A stretch of DNA of 64,000 nt from Flectobacillus sp. BAB-3569 (GCF_002270355.1 NZ_NJFZ01000001.1:43501-107500); one strand, 5' to 3'; shown: positions 47,976 through 56,350, numbered from the stretch's first letter. Made by a program: numbers and translations. The notes: generated by a model from the sequence alone, not told the origin.

Positions 47976-48981
47976 TCACTATTTCCAATAAGTCTTCGTG
48001 GATTTTCTCCCAAGGTTGAGCTAGATTGATAGTTTCTATTCGGATTTGATGCTGTTCAGAAGTATAAGATAAGCTCAAAGATTGCTTTACAGTTGGATAC
48101 AATAAGATACCTTCAGCCTGCTCGTCAGGCTGATTTTTTAGGTAGGCAAATAACTGGTATAGGTTCTCGGTATGTATTTTTTCTGAGTTAAAATAGGTAT
48201 TTAAAGTACGAGCATAGTACTTGGTATCAATAATCAATTTTTTGCCATTGTTCAAAATCAAACTAATATCAGTTTGCATTTTGGGCAAATATTGTGGTTC
48301 TGTTCCTGTTAGTTTCCATTGAAGTCTTTCTCTAAAAACTTTCGCACTTTTGAGTTCTATTTTATAAAAATTACGTACAAAAGCTTCAAACAAACCTGCC
48401 ATTTTACGATCATCTTGCTCAAAATCTCTAAATAAAATACTTTCTCCTTGCTCACTTACCATACTTTGAGAGTAAAGTAATTCACAAATATGTAGTAAAA
48501 ACGTATAGGTTGTATTTCGATGGCATTGGGCAAAAGCCTGACGGAACAATGCTTCGTGTAGAGATATTTCTTGGATATAATGTAGTCTTCGTAATTCCGT
48601 ATATAAACTTTGATGAACTTTTTCTGAAAGGGTCGATACCTTAAGAAGCCTAACTAGACTACTTTTTAAAATCTGATTGGCTAAAATATTTTCTGAAAAT
48701 TCATCAAACTCACAATACGCCATTCCTTTCTCAAATGCTCCAGTTGCCAAAGAAGGTGAAATATGTACTTTGCCTCGTATGCCTTGGATATATTGATTTT
48801 GTTCTGTGTAATTCTTGAAATATCCTTTCTTCCAAAGCATAGGTAGCTCTCTAACCAAGATACTCGCTAATAATTCATAAATACTTTTTTGCCCTGACAC
48901 ACCAGCTTTTACCAAGCGGCGTTGCTCAAGTTTATCCCAAGCATAACAAAGCAAAAAGTAAATATTTTCTATTGGAATCAT
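47938..48981 (-). CDS. mcrC: McrC-type endonuclease subunit of a modification-dependent restriction system
   Basis: McrC joins the McrB AAA+ ring, stimulates NTP hydrolysis and carries the nuclease that cuts DNA with modified bases. The 347 residues show the McrC N-terminal domain (IYFLLCYAWDKL, then IRGKVHISPSLATG) and a C-terminal PD-(D/E)xK nuclease seen as KMQTDISLILNNGKKLIIDTKYYA, with D-x(n)-DTK residues intact. It is downstream of mcrB, 126 nt away, with a complex palindromic element in the gap. Its 3' end overlaps the convergent DUF6702-like gene by 38 nt. Confidence 0.93.
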   Translation of the reverse strand: MIPIENIYFLLCYAWDKLEQRRLVKAGVSGQKSIYELLASILVRELPMLWKKGYFKNYTEQNQYIQGIRGKVHISPSLATGAFEKGMAYCEFDEFSENILANQILKSSLVRLLKVSTLSEKVHQSLYTELRRLHYIQEISLHEALFRQAFAQCHRNTTYTFLLHICELLYSQSMVSEQGESILFRDFEQDDRKMAGLFEAFVRNFYKIELKSAKVFRERLQWKLTGTEPQYLPKMQTDISLILNNGKKLIIDTKYYARTLNTYFNSEKIHTENLYQLFAYLKNQPDEQAEGILLYPTVKQSLSLSYTSEQHQIRIETINLAQPWEKIHEDLLEIVTKNLPQTPYSFD

Positions 48982-49010
48982 GTAGGGTCTATGTTAGAAA
49001 TACTCGACGA

Positions 49011-49095
49011 CTAGTTCAAGACTTAGTCTTGGACTTATTTTTATACAGTTTATAAACTGAAACAAAAGATAGTCCGAGACTAAGTCTCGAACTAG
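49011..49095. repeat. Pair of inverted palindromic repeats between mcrB and mcrC
   Basis: Two 25-bp elements (49011-49035 and 49071-49095) are inverted copies with two differences. Each is itself palindromic: CAAGACTTAGTCTTG in the first, CGAGACTAAGTCTCG in the second. The two differences keep the internal pairing (A-T in one, G-C in the other). A perfect 14-bp palindrome CAGTTTATAAACTG (49046-49059) sits between them. The layout resembles REP/BIME-type extragenic elements. Confidence 0.75.
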
Positions 49096-49107
49096 ACAAG
49101 ACCACAG

Positions 49108-50433
49108 CTACCCAAGCAGTTCTTCAACGCAATTTTGTACCTTTTCGGGCTGGTCGTACCAATATTCTTCCAGCAAAGGCGCTATTTCTAGTTGAATAAT
49201 ACGTTTGTACCATTTTGGGGCGTTTTCGCCTGCAGGAAAATGTGTAAAATAGCTATGTCCGATTTGAAAGCCTTTTAGTAAATGCCTATCTTGACTAATT
49301 TCCTGATTGAGTAAGTTGAATTTTTGAGCAATACCTTCCACAAATTCCTTATCTAGTCCTTGCCCGACTAAGCAATTTACCCATCGTTCATTAAAACATG
49401 GTTGTAAACTGATAAAAGCAAAGCGACGACGAAGGGCATAGTCAATCGTAGTCAATGAGCGGTCAGCAGTATTCATGGTTCCGATGATATGAAGGTTATC
49501 AGGAACGGAAAAAGGTTCAGCATCTTTGTCACCATAAGTCAATGGAATTTCGTTGGCTCGTCCACGCTTATCGTTTTCAATAAGTAAGAGTAATTCCCCG
49601 AAAATACGACTTAGATTTCCACGATTTATTTCATCAATAATAAAGAAATGGTCGATTCCTGCATTGCGTTGCGCCATTTTACAAAACTCATAAAAGACAC
49701 CATTTTTGAGCTTAAAACCACCGTCACCATCGGGTCTTAATCCTTGTATAAAATCTTCGTAGGAATACGACTGATGAAACTGCACCATCTTTATTCTTGA
49801 TTCGTCTTTTGTACCAATAAGCGTATAAGCGAGCTTTTTGGCAAGGAAGGTTTTGCCGACTCCAGGAGGGCCTTGAAGGATAATATTCTTTTTATACTTG
49901 AGTGTCTCAACTATTTCGTCAAACTGCTCTGCCTCGATAAATAAGTCTGCTAAAGCATCATTTCTTTCGAAGGGAATGATAATATTTTCGGCTACAATAG
50001 ATTCTTTTTGTAAATCTATCATTGCCTGAATTGCTTCAAATTCGTCTTCAGAGATTTGAAATAAGCTTCCTTGATTATTCTTCAGAATATCTGAGTCTTT
50101 CAGAAAATGAATTTGCTTGAGTTCTGCCCATTCAATCGGAAAAGGGAGTTTTTCCTTCAAACAAAATGCAATAGATTCACCAGCTACAGGATGTACATGT
50201 AGTGGTTCGGTAATTTCTAGTATTGCTTTGATCTGTTTGATGGGTGTACTTTCATACCCAATCACCCAGTCACCTTTTTGTACTGATTGAAAGTGCTGGT
50301 AAATACGGCGTTTGTTTCCGAATTCGTTATGTGAGGTAAAGTGTTGTGATTGGTGATAGCGGAGCTGATCAATTGACCCTGTTTTAGGATTAAGATTGAG
50401 CCACCAATAGTTTCTATTTTTTTGAAAAGACAT
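49108..50433 (-). CDS. mcrB: McrB-type AAA+ GTPase with N-terminal EVE-like DNA-reading domain
   Basis: This is the motor and specificity subunit of an McrBC system. Counting from the chosen start, residues 1 to about 135 (MSFQKNRNYWWLNLNPK onward, with KGDWVIGYES) look like an EVE/PUA-type domain, which reads modified cytosines. The AAA+ domain follows, with Walker A GPPGVGKT (188-195), a Walker B-like FFIIDEINRGNLSRIFGE and the McrB signature GTMNTADRSL. The frame is open 13 codons further to 50472. I chose the ATG at 50433 because MSFQKNRNYWW is the domain start. A complete promoter ends 4 nt before it, so the message may be leaderless. mcrC follows. Confidence 0.9.
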   Translation of the reverse strand: MSFQKNRNYWWLNLNPKTGSIDQLRYHQSQHFTSHNEFGNKRRIYQHFQSVQKGDWVIGYESTPIKQIKAILEITEPLHVHPVAGESIAFCLKEKLPFPIEWAELKQIHFLKDSDILKNNQGSLFQISEDEFEAIQAMIDLQKESIVAENIIIPFERNDALADLFIEAEQFDEIVETLKYKKNIILQGPPGVGKTFLAKKLAYTLIGTKDESRIKMVQFHQSYSYEDFIQGLRPDGDGGFKLKNGVFYEFCKMAQRNAGIDHFFIIDEINRGNLSRIFGELLLLIENDKRGRANEIPLTYGDKDAEPFSVPDNLHIIGTMNTADRSLTTIDYALRRRFAFISLQPCFNERWVNCLVGQGLDKEFVEGIAQKFNLLNQEISQDRHLLKGFQIGHSYFTHFPAGENAPKWYKRIIQLEIAPLLEEYWYDQPEKVQNCVEELLG

Positions 50434-50437
50434 AAAG

Positions 50438-50468
50438 CAAAGATAAACATTCGGACAGCTCAAGACAA
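50438..50468 (-). promoter_or_regulatory. Complete Bacteroidota promoter touching the mcrB start
   Basis: On the minus strand TTG (50468-50466), a 20-bp spacer and TATCTTTG (50445-50438) match both elements. The predicted start site is at or next to the A of the ATG at 50433, which implies a leaderless mcrBC message and argues against the upstream ATG at 50472. Confidence 0.6.
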
Positions 50469-50495
50469 GCATAGGATAGGAGTGAAGCTACAATA

Positions 50496-50528
50496 AAAAA
50501 CCCATCTACGAAGGATAGATGGGTTTTT
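50496..50528. terminator. Terminator after the RNase G gene
   Basis: A perfect 13-bp stem (AAAAACCCATCTA / TAGATGGGTTTTT) with a 7-nt loop lies 7 nt past the stop at 50536. It also separates mcrB from the rng cluster. Confidence 0.85.
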
Positions 50529-50535
50529 ATATTCA

Positions 50536-52092
50536 TTAACCATTGAGTTCGATTTCTTCTCCGTGGTTGTTATGAAATTTAAAGTCGGTAATACCAAAAG
50601 AGCTATCTTGGATAATATTGACCCAAGTTTTGTATTTGAAATACCATTTCATTCGAAGAGAAGGGAAACCTTTGGTAAAGTATGCATGCAAGAAAGGATG
50701 CAATACGATAGTTGGCTTTTTCTCATTTTGTTTGATAATGATATGCTCAAGGTGATGTTCGATTACATCCGAAACAACAATACTCGCTGTGATTTTGCCT
50801 GTACCGCCACAAGTAGGACAGTTTTCAGACGTTACAACGTTCATCTCTGGGCGAACTCTTTGGCGAGTAATTTGCATTAAGCCAAATTTGGTAAGCGGCA
50901 AGATGGTGTATTTTGAGCGGTCAGATTTCATTTCCTCCTTCATGATGTCATGAATCAGCTTTTTGTGTTCAGCTTTCTTCATATCAATAAAGTCGATAAC
51001 GATAATGCCACCCATATCGCGAAGACGTAACTGACGAGCAATTTCTTTGGCTGCTTCGATATTTACGCTTACGGCGGTTGCTTCTTGGTCTTCTTCGCTA
51101 TTTGATTTGTTACCAGAGTTGACGTCGATTACGTGCAAAGCTTCGGTATGTTCGATAATCAAATAACCACCAGCAGGAAGACTTACTGAGCGTCCGAAAA
51201 GCATTTTTAATTGCTTTTCGATACCGTATTGTTCAAATACTTTGGACTTGCCTTGGTGTAATTTTACAATACGTTCTTTTTCTGGTGCGATGTGCTGTAC
51301 ATAAGCACGAGCTTCTTGGAATAATTCTGGCGTGTCAACAATTACGCTATCGAAGTTTTCATTCAACAAATCGCGAAGCATTGAAGTAGCACGGCTCATT
51401 TCGCCGATGACCTTGTCGCGTGGTTTTGCTGATCTGAGCGCTTTCATTCCAGCGTCCCATTTGGCTAAAGACTCCTTCAAATCTTTGTCCAATTCCTCTA
51501 CATCTTTGCCTTCAGCTACAGTTCGAACGATTACGCCAAAATTGGCAGGCTTGATAGACGACATCAATTTGTGTAATCTTTGGCGTTCGGATTTGGCCGT
51601 AATTTTTTTCGAAATATTTACACCATTCGAAAACGGTACCAAAACTGTATAGCGACCAGCGATAGAAATATCGCAAGATAAGCGGGGGCCTTTGGTCGAA
51701 ATAGGTTCTTTTACAACTTGAACAAGAATAGGAGAGTTTTTCCCTAAAACTTTATCAATTTTGTCGTGTTTGTCTATTTCGGGTTCAAGCTTAAAGTTGT
51801 CTAATCTTCCAGAATTGTGTCTTCCAGCGATAACATCTTTGGTGAATTTATTCAGGGAATTGACATTGGGGCCAAGGTCATGATAATGCAAGAAAGCATC
51901 TTTTTCATAACCAATATCGATAAAGGCCGCATTCAATCCCGTAACCATTTTCTTGACTGTACCGAGATAAATATCTCCAACAGAAAAGTGTGGTTCGGAC
52001 TCCTCTAAGTGATACTCCACAATCCTTTTGTCTTGCAAAAGAGCAATGCGGTCACCTTTGGGAGTCGAATTGATGATTAATTCGTTGCTCAC
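50536..52092 (-). CDS. rng: Ribonuclease G/E-family endoribonuclease
   Basis: RNase G/E-type enzymes cut single-stranded AU-rich RNA and mature rRNA. The 518 residues fit RNase G, without the long C-terminal scaffold of RNase E. The N-terminal S1 domain (DIYLGTVKKMVTGLNAAFIDIGYEKDAFLHYHDL, about 42-75) is interrupted by a ~55-residue insertion (about 79-125) typical of Bacteroidota. Catalytic acidic residues lie in HVIDVNSGNK and IVIDFIDMK. The zinc-link cysteines are in SENCPTCGGTGK. A long untranslated stretch precedes the start and a terminator follows. Confidence 0.95.
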   Translation of the reverse strand: MSNELIINSTPKGDRIALLQDKRIVEYHLEESEPHFSVGDIYLGTVKKMVTGLNAAFIDIGYEKDAFLHYHDLGPNVNSLNKFTKDVIAGRHNSGRLDNFKLEPEIDKHDKIDKVLGKNSPILVQVVKEPISTKGPRLSCDISIAGRYTVLVPFSNGVNISKKITAKSERQRLHKLMSSIKPANFGVIVRTVAEGKDVEELDKDLKESLAKWDAGMKALRSAKPRDKVIGEMSRATSMLRDLLNENFDSVIVDTPELFQEARAYVQHIAPEKERIVKLHQGKSKVFEQYGIEKQLKMLFGRSVSLPAGGYLIIEHTEALHVIDVNSGNKSNSEEDQEATAVSVNIEAAKEIARQLRLRDMGGIIVIDFIDMKKAEHKKLIHDIMKEEMKSDRSKYTILPLTKFGLMQITRQRVRPEMNVVTSENCPTCGGTGKITASIVVSDVIEHHLEHIIIKQNEKKPTIVLHPFLHAYFTKGFPSLRMKWYFKYKTWVNIIQDSSFGITDFKFHNNHGEEIELNG

Positions 52093-52485
52093 AGGTGATT
52101 GAAGGATTAGAAGTGAATAGTATATAAGAAAACGAATATATATTGTCGCTGTGAGCGGTTGGTGAATAGAAAATCAAAGCCATCAAACTACATATAGAAG
52201 GGTTCGTGCCGAAGAGTAAAAAGCAAGTTGTAAGAAATTGATTAAAGCAACTGAATTTTACAATTGGGAAGTCATTCCAACGGAATGCAATAAAGTAATA
52301 GTGAGTCTATAGTATTTTATTGGTTTTTTGATTTTTAATGTTGCTGACTTATTGCGTGGCTGTGTATTATGACCAATCTATAATACAACGGAATCCATGC
52401 GGTCATGAGCAGATAAATTATTGCCAAAAAATAAAGTAAGAAGGCAATGAATTTGGGTTTTACCTAGCAATCTCACAAAAACGAC
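52093..52485. other. Long leader/intergenic region upstream of rng
   Basis: About 390 bases precede the rng start with no open frame I can support and no exact TAnnTTTG box facing rng. RNase E/G genes in other bacteria can have long structured leaders for autoregulation. That is only an analogy here. Confidence 0.35.
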
Positions 52486-52486
52486 A

Positions 52487-52525
52487 AAAACAGGCTCTTT
52501 TCTACTGGAGAAAATAGCCTGTTTT
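52487..52525 (-). terminator. Terminator hairpin downstream of the 29-codon gene
   Basis: AAAACAGGCT (52487-52496) pairs with AGCCTGTTTT (52516-52525). After one mismatch, TTTTCT/AGAAAA extends the stem to 16 pairs around a 5-nt loop. A T-rich tail follows on the minus strand. Confidence 0.7.
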
Positions 52526-52537
52526 CTAGTAATTAGC

Positions 52538-52575
52538 AACTAAGGATTAGCACCAATTCGTACTAATCCTTAGTT
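52538..52575 (-). terminator. First of two tandem hairpins after the 29-codon gene
   Basis: A perfect 13-bp stem (AACTAAGGATTAG / CTAATCCTTAGTT) with a 12-nt loop starts 5 nt after the stop of the small gene. It has no T tail of its own and could protect the 3' end or act with the next hairpin. Confidence 0.55.
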
Positions 52576-52580
52576 ACAGA

Positions 52581-52670
52581 TTACTTCTTCTTATGTCTAT
52601 TCTTTCTAAGACGCTTCTTTCTTTTGTGAGTTGCAATTTTGTGTCTTTTTCTTTTCTTTCCGCAAGGCAT
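52581..52670 (-). CDS. AURKAIP1/COX24-like small ribosomal protein (29 aa)
   Basis: This short gene encodes 29 residues beginning MPCGKKRKRHKIATHKRK, followed by RLRKNRHKKK; 17 of the 29 are Lys or Arg. The pattern is that of the AURKAIP1/COX24-domain micro-proteins found across Bacteroidota, which are related to mitochondrial mS38 and actinobacterial bS22 and are thought to sit in the small ribosomal subunit. The gene lies alone between the TPR gene and rng, followed by two tandem hairpins. It is below the length cut-off of many gene finders and easily missed. Confidence 0.88.
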   Translation of the reverse strand: MPCGKKRKRHKIATHKRKKRLRKNRHKKK

Positions 52671-52774
52671 GACTTTAAAAGGTTTTAAATGTTACGAAAT
52701 CTGTTTTAGTTGTTTGTCACAGAAGATTCCTATCCAAGCACAATTTAGTGATAAAGTAGGAACTTACCGAGAAC

Positions 52775-53641
52775 TTATTTTAATTTTGATAAAATTTCAT
52801 TGGCAGCTGCCTTCTCCTGAGGGTCTTTGCTATTGGCTAAAACCTTCTCAAGAATAGTGCGAGCTTCATCAGTACGGTCGAGTTCTGCCAAACAGTATCC
52901 TAAGTTCAAAGCTGCTTTAGAATTAGCAGGGTTGATTTTCAAGATTTGTTTAAAACGCTCAACGGCCTTCCCAAACTGATTCGACCGAATTGATAGAATC
53001 CCCAAATTGAACAATGCTGGTTCAAACTCAGGCTCTTTTGCAATTACCTCACGAAGCATCAAAATTCCTTGCATGGGAGTTGATGTTGAAACGTAAGTCA
53101 TTGCCATGTTCGTTTTTGCTAGAAGATTATTCGGGTTTTTTGTTAAAATTTCCTGATATAACGATCTAGCTTTTTCTCCCATATTCTTGGTTTTTGCATC
53201 CTCGAGTGCGTAGGTGAAGGCTTCATAATATAAGTCTGCCGCCTTCATCAAATTGCGCTCGTTGCTATCAAGTTTTACGACTTCTTCTGCATAATAGGCA
53301 GCGCTGTCGTATCTTGTAAATGCTGTAAACTTCGAAATAAGAGCATTTGCTGCTTCGATTTTATCTTGCTTGCTTGAACTTCCTAAATATTTCGCTCGTA
53401 AACTCTCAACTACCTTGCTCTGTTCGGGGCTAAGGGCTGTGCCATGGCTTTCATTAGCTTCACCTTCGGTGTGCTGATGGGTGTCTTCCGACTCAATGGC
53501 TTTATCACGATTGGCTGAGCCAGTCTGTGCTGTTTGCTCTAAGGTCTTTTTTTCGTCACTTACCACAACCTTCGGAAGGCTATATAAAGCTCCAACCGTA
53601 CCCAGTGCAACCACTATTATGAAGATAAAAGACTTTTGCAT
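52775..53641 (-). CDS. TPR-repeat protein with N-terminal membrane anchor
   Basis: The 288-residue protein starts with a single hydrophobic helix (KSFIFIIVVALGTVGALYSLPK), which would anchor it in the inner membrane or serve as a signal. A charged linker follows (about 30-75). The C-terminal ~170 residues are TPR helices, with repeats such as LLAKTNMAMTYVSTSTPMQGI, EPALFNLGILSIRSNQFGKAVERF and SKAALNLGYCLAELDRTDEA. TPRs mediate protein-protein contacts; the partner is unknown. It lies 86 nt downstream of the HU gene on the same strand. Confidence 0.87.
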   Translation of the reverse strand: MQKSFIFIIVVALGTVGALYSLPKVVVSDEKKTLEQTAQTGSANRDKAIESEDTHQHTEGEANESHGTALSPEQSKVVESLRAKYLGSSSKQDKIEAANALISKFTAFTRYDSAAYYAEEVVKLDSNERNLMKAADLYYEAFTYALEDAKTKNMGEKARSLYQEILTKNPNNLLAKTNMAMTYVSTSTPMQGILMLREVIAKEPEFEPALFNLGILSIRSNQFGKAVERFKQILKINPANSKAALNLGYCLAELDRTDEARTILEKVLANSKDPQEKAAANEILSKLK

Positions 53642-53670
53642 GTCGTTTACAGATCTGTTATCTGTTACAA

Positions 53671-53700
53671 GTTATCGGCTATGAGTTCATAACTGATAAC
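53671..53700. repeat. Nested inverted repeat in the HU-TPR gap
   Basis: GTTATC (53671-53676) pairs with GATAAC (53695-53700), and inside it ATGA (53681) pairs with TCAT (53687). The flanks carry more GTTATC/GTTAC-like words. It may be a degenerate extragenic repeat. Confidence 0.35.
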
Positions 53701-53727
53701 CTATAACGGACAACTTATTGCGAAAAA

Positions 53728-54012
53728 TTATTTAGCGTTAGTTTTAACTTGCTCGATAAATATTTTAGCAGGTTTGAAGCTTGGAATAAAGTGCTCGTCA
53801 ATCACAATAGAAGTGTTTTTCGAGATGTTACGAGCAACCTTCTTAGCTCTTTTCTTGTTCACAAAACTACCGAATCCACGAACGTAGATAGGTTCTCCTC
53901 CAGCCAAGTTATCTTTAACTACAGTGAAGAATGACTCTAGAGTGCTAGATACATCTGCCTTGTCAATGCCCGTCTTGTCTGCGATTTCTGCGATTACGTC
54001 TGCTTTTGTCAC
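53728..54012 (-). CDS. HU-family DNA-binding protein
   Basis: HU proteins bend and compact DNA as dimers. The 94 residues are typical: helix-turn start MTKADVIAEIADKTGIDKAD, then the core GGEPIYVRGFGSFVNKKRAKKVARN and the DNA-intercalating arm with its conserved Pro (IPSFKP). Inside the arm this protein has NTSIVIDEHF rather than the more usual basic stretch, a common Bacteroidota variant. A TACCTTTG box lies about 165 nt upstream, giving a long leader. It is divergent from mutY. Confidence 0.95.
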   Translation of the reverse strand: MTKADVIAEIADKTGIDKADVSSTLESFFTVVKDNLAGGEPIYVRGFGSFVNKKRAKKVARNISKNTSIVIDEHFIPSFKPAKIFIEQVKTNAK

Positions 54013-54584
54013 TTTTTTAAAAAATTTAGGAGTTAATAAAATATGATAAACAATGGTTGTCGATTGCCATAAGTTTCCAAAAAATTCAGTTGAATTAGCA
54101 TCGATTAAGGTCGATTTCAGTGAATTTTGCTAACTCTCACAGCCTCAAATTATAAGCCCCTGATTATTAAGGGTCACAAAGGTACGACTTTGGTTTCAAA
54201 TATGAAAGAATCAATAAATAAATGTCTGAACTTTTTTTTCGTAAATGCTTAATTTTTAGCTATTTGAATTCTAATTCTAAAATTAATCTAATTCAGACTT
54301 CTTGCTTTTCTCCTATTATTCCTCGGTTTTTGTTGTACTTCTTTCATGAATCATGGATTATTTATAGATTGTTTTATTCTAAATCTCTTCCTTTATTTTT
54401 GCTGAATCTATCCCTCTTTTAGACTGGATACGTTTCTTAAAAGATTTTTACTTTCATAAACCTATTTTATACTTTGAAGGTTAAATCAAAACAAGTTTTT
54501 TAAGTATTGGTTGATGATTTGTTTCGAAAACCTCCATTAAGTATCTTTTTTTAGCTAAATCAGAAAGTCAACTTTCCCTTTTTC
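54013..54584. other. Divergent HU-mutY intergenic region
   Basis: This 572-base gap holds the HU -7 box and an AT-rich half next to mutY. A 66-codon frame at 54222-54422 is hydrophobic and T-rich, consistent with chance. TACTTTG near 54470 is one base short of a -7 box for mutY. Confidence 0.45.
54177..54184 (-). promoter_or_regulatory. TAnnTTTG-type -7 box before the HU gene
   Basis: TACCTTTG on the minus strand is an exact match 164 nt upstream of the HU ATG. No -33 element at the ideal distance was found. Confidence 0.4.
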
Positions 54585-55667
54585 ATGACCGATTTTTCGC
54601 AATTTCATTTTTCTCAAAAACTCACCCAATGGTACGAAATCCATAAAAGAGATTTGCCTTGGCGCAATACAACCAATCCTTATTATATATGGCTGTCCGA
54701 AATAATTTTGCAACAAACTAGAGTAGTCCAAGGAATGCCTTACTATTATAAATTTGTAGAGGCTTTCCCGACGGTATTTGACTTGGCCGCTGCCGATGAG
54801 GCTGAGGTGTTGCGGTTGTGGCAAGGATTGGGATACTATTCTCGGGCTCGTAATTTGCATAAAACAGCCAAAATGGTGGTAGATGAATACGATGGCGTAT
54901 TCCCTGAGTCGTATCAAGAGTTGCTCAAACTCAAAGGAGTGGGCTCTTACACCGCTGCTGCGATTGCTTCTTTTTCTTATAATGAACCTGTGGCAGTATT
55001 GGATGGCAATGTGTATCGTGTACTCTCAAGAGTGTTTGGCATAGAAACTGATATTGCATCAAACGAGGCAAAAAAAGTCTATTCAGAATATGCACAGGCG
55101 CTTTTACCGATCAATAATGCCAACACGCACAATCAGGCGATCATGGAATTTGGTGCCATGCAATGTACGCCTGGAACTCCCTCAGATTGTATGTTCTGTA
55201 TTTTTGCGAACGAATGCGTAGCTCATGCACAAGGACGACAAGCAGTGCTACCTATCAAGAGCAAAAAGGTTAAAGTAAAAGAGCGTTTCTTTCATTATTT
55301 CTTATTAGAACAAAACGAAAAGTTTGTGATGCGCAAACGAGTGGGGCGTGACGTATGGGAAGGCATGTATGATTTTTACCTACTAGAGCCTTCCGAATCT
55401 TCTCAATTAGATGATTTGTTGGATCAGGATCACTGGTTAAAAGAAGTAATCTCCAATGCGGTGATTTTGAATGAATCAGGGAATTTTACCCATGTATTAA
55501 CGCATCAAAAGATTCAAACAAAGTTTTGGCACATACGAGTAAATGCAGACTTTTCTCTAAATTTGCCAGAAAATCATGCGTTTTATAACCTTTCTGAAGT
55601 AGATGATTTACCTAAATCTACTTTGGTGAATAACTATTTGACTCAAGAATCAAAAATTTTAGCATAG
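54585..55667 (+). CDS. mutY: A/G-specific adenine DNA glycosylase
   Basis: MutY removes adenine mispaired with 8-oxoguanine. The 360 residues show the glycosylase core with catalytic E39 in LSEIILQQT, the HhH hairpin LKGVGSYTAAAI (116-127) and D140 in AVLDGNVYRVLSR. The iron-sulfur cluster cysteines are C194, C202, C205 and C211. The first spacing is C-X7-C, one residue more than the usual C-X6-C. The C-terminal NUDIX-like domain (about 225-360) includes the 8-oxoG-reading strand FTHVLTHQKIQTKFW. It heads the conserved Bacteroidota run mutY-ssb-gldE. Confidence 0.96.
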   Translation: MTDFSQFHFSQKLTQWYEIHKRDLPWRNTTNPYYIWLSEIILQQTRVVQGMPYYYKFVEAFPTVFDLAAADEAEVLRLWQGLGYYSRARNLHKTAKMVVDEYDGVFPESYQELLKLKGVGSYTAAAIASFSYNEPVAVLDGNVYRVLSRVFGIETDIASNEAKKVYSEYAQALLPINNANTHNQAIMEFGAMQCTPGTPSDCMFCIFANECVAHAQGRQAVLPIKSKKVKVKERFFHYFLLEQNEKFVMRKRVGRDVWEGMYDFYLLEPSESSQLDDLLDQDHWLKEVISNAVILNESGNFTHVLTHQKIQTKFWHIRVNADFSLNLPENHAFYNLSEVDDLPKSTLVNNYLTQESKILA

Positions 55668-55801
55668 TATTCCATAGAATAGATAGTTGGAGATTGATAG
55701 GATTTTTATTAAATTCACTCACATTAATGTTTGAATTCTCACACCATATTTAATTTTATGCCTATCAATTTATTTACAACTATTTTAAAAAATTAACCCA
55801 A

Positions 55802-56269
55802 ATGGCTGGCGTAAACAAAGTTATTTTATTGGGCAATTTAGGCTCTGACCCAGAGGTGAGAGTTTTGCCTAGTGGTGCAAAAGTGGCAAATTTTAATATC
55901 GCTACTTCCGAAACCTACACAAATCGCGATGGACAGCGAGTAGAACAAACAGAATGGCATCGCATCGAATTATGGGATGGATTGGCTAATATCGCAGAAC
56001 AGTATTTGCGCAAAGGAAATTCTGTTTATGTAGAAGGGCGTATCCGTACCGAAGAATATGTAGATAAAGATGGTATCACGCGTCGTGGTATTCGTATTCG
56101 TGGTACTTCTATGACTTTAGTGGGGGGCGGTAATCGCGACAATAGTGCTAATAGCGAGGGGGCACCAGCGGCATCAGCTCCTGCACCTGCTCGTCCTAAT
56201 CCAGCACCTGTAACACCTCCACCGCCTGCATTTGATGCTGGTGGTGACAGCGATGACTTGCCATTCTAA
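55802..56269 (+). CDS. ssb: Single-stranded DNA-binding protein
   Basis: SSB coats single-stranded DNA during replication and repair. The 155 residues have the OB fold (MAGVNKVILLGNLGSDPEVR, then ETYTNRDGQRVEQTEWHRIELWDGLANIAEQYL and VYVEGRIRTEEY). A Pro/Ala-rich disordered linker (about 118-145) leads to the acidic partner-binding tip SDDLPF. It lies between mutY and gldE and is followed by a strong terminator. Confidence 0.97.
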   Translation: MAGVNKVILLGNLGSDPEVRVLPSGAKVANFNIATSETYTNRDGQRVEQTEWHRIELWDGLANIAEQYLRKGNSVYVEGRIRTEEYVDKDGITRRGIRIRGTSMTLVGGGNRDNSANSEGAPAASAPAPARPNPAPVTPPPPAFDAGGDSDDLPF

Positions 56270-56286
56270 CGAAAGGCTTATCATTT

Positions 56287-56332
56287 GTTAGACTAGTTGA
56301 AAAACACTTTTCAACTAGTCTAACTTTTGTTT
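56287..56332 (+). terminator. Terminator after ssb
   Basis: Two perfect 17-nt arms (56287-56303 and 56308-56324, core GACTAGTTG) with an ACAC loop are followed by TTTTGTTT. The gldE start is only 18 nt beyond it, so gldE must be read through or have its own start. Confidence 0.85.
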
Positions 56333-56350
56333 AACTAAACAAACCAAACC

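Noticed and set aside
50434..50472. Upstream ATG for mcrB giving 13 extra residues (MLVLSCPNVYLCF)
   Set aside because: A full promoter lies within this segment and the extension does not resemble the domain start, so the ATG at 50433 is preferred.
52093..52485. Riboswitch or structured regulatory RNA before rng
   Set aside because: I found no recognisable aptamer core or terminator/antiterminator pair, only AT-rich sequence.
54222..54422. 66-codon hydrophobic open frame upstream of mutY
   Set aside because: T-rich sequence gives runs of Leu/Phe/Ser by chance. There is no start signal or known motif, and it lies in a promoter region.
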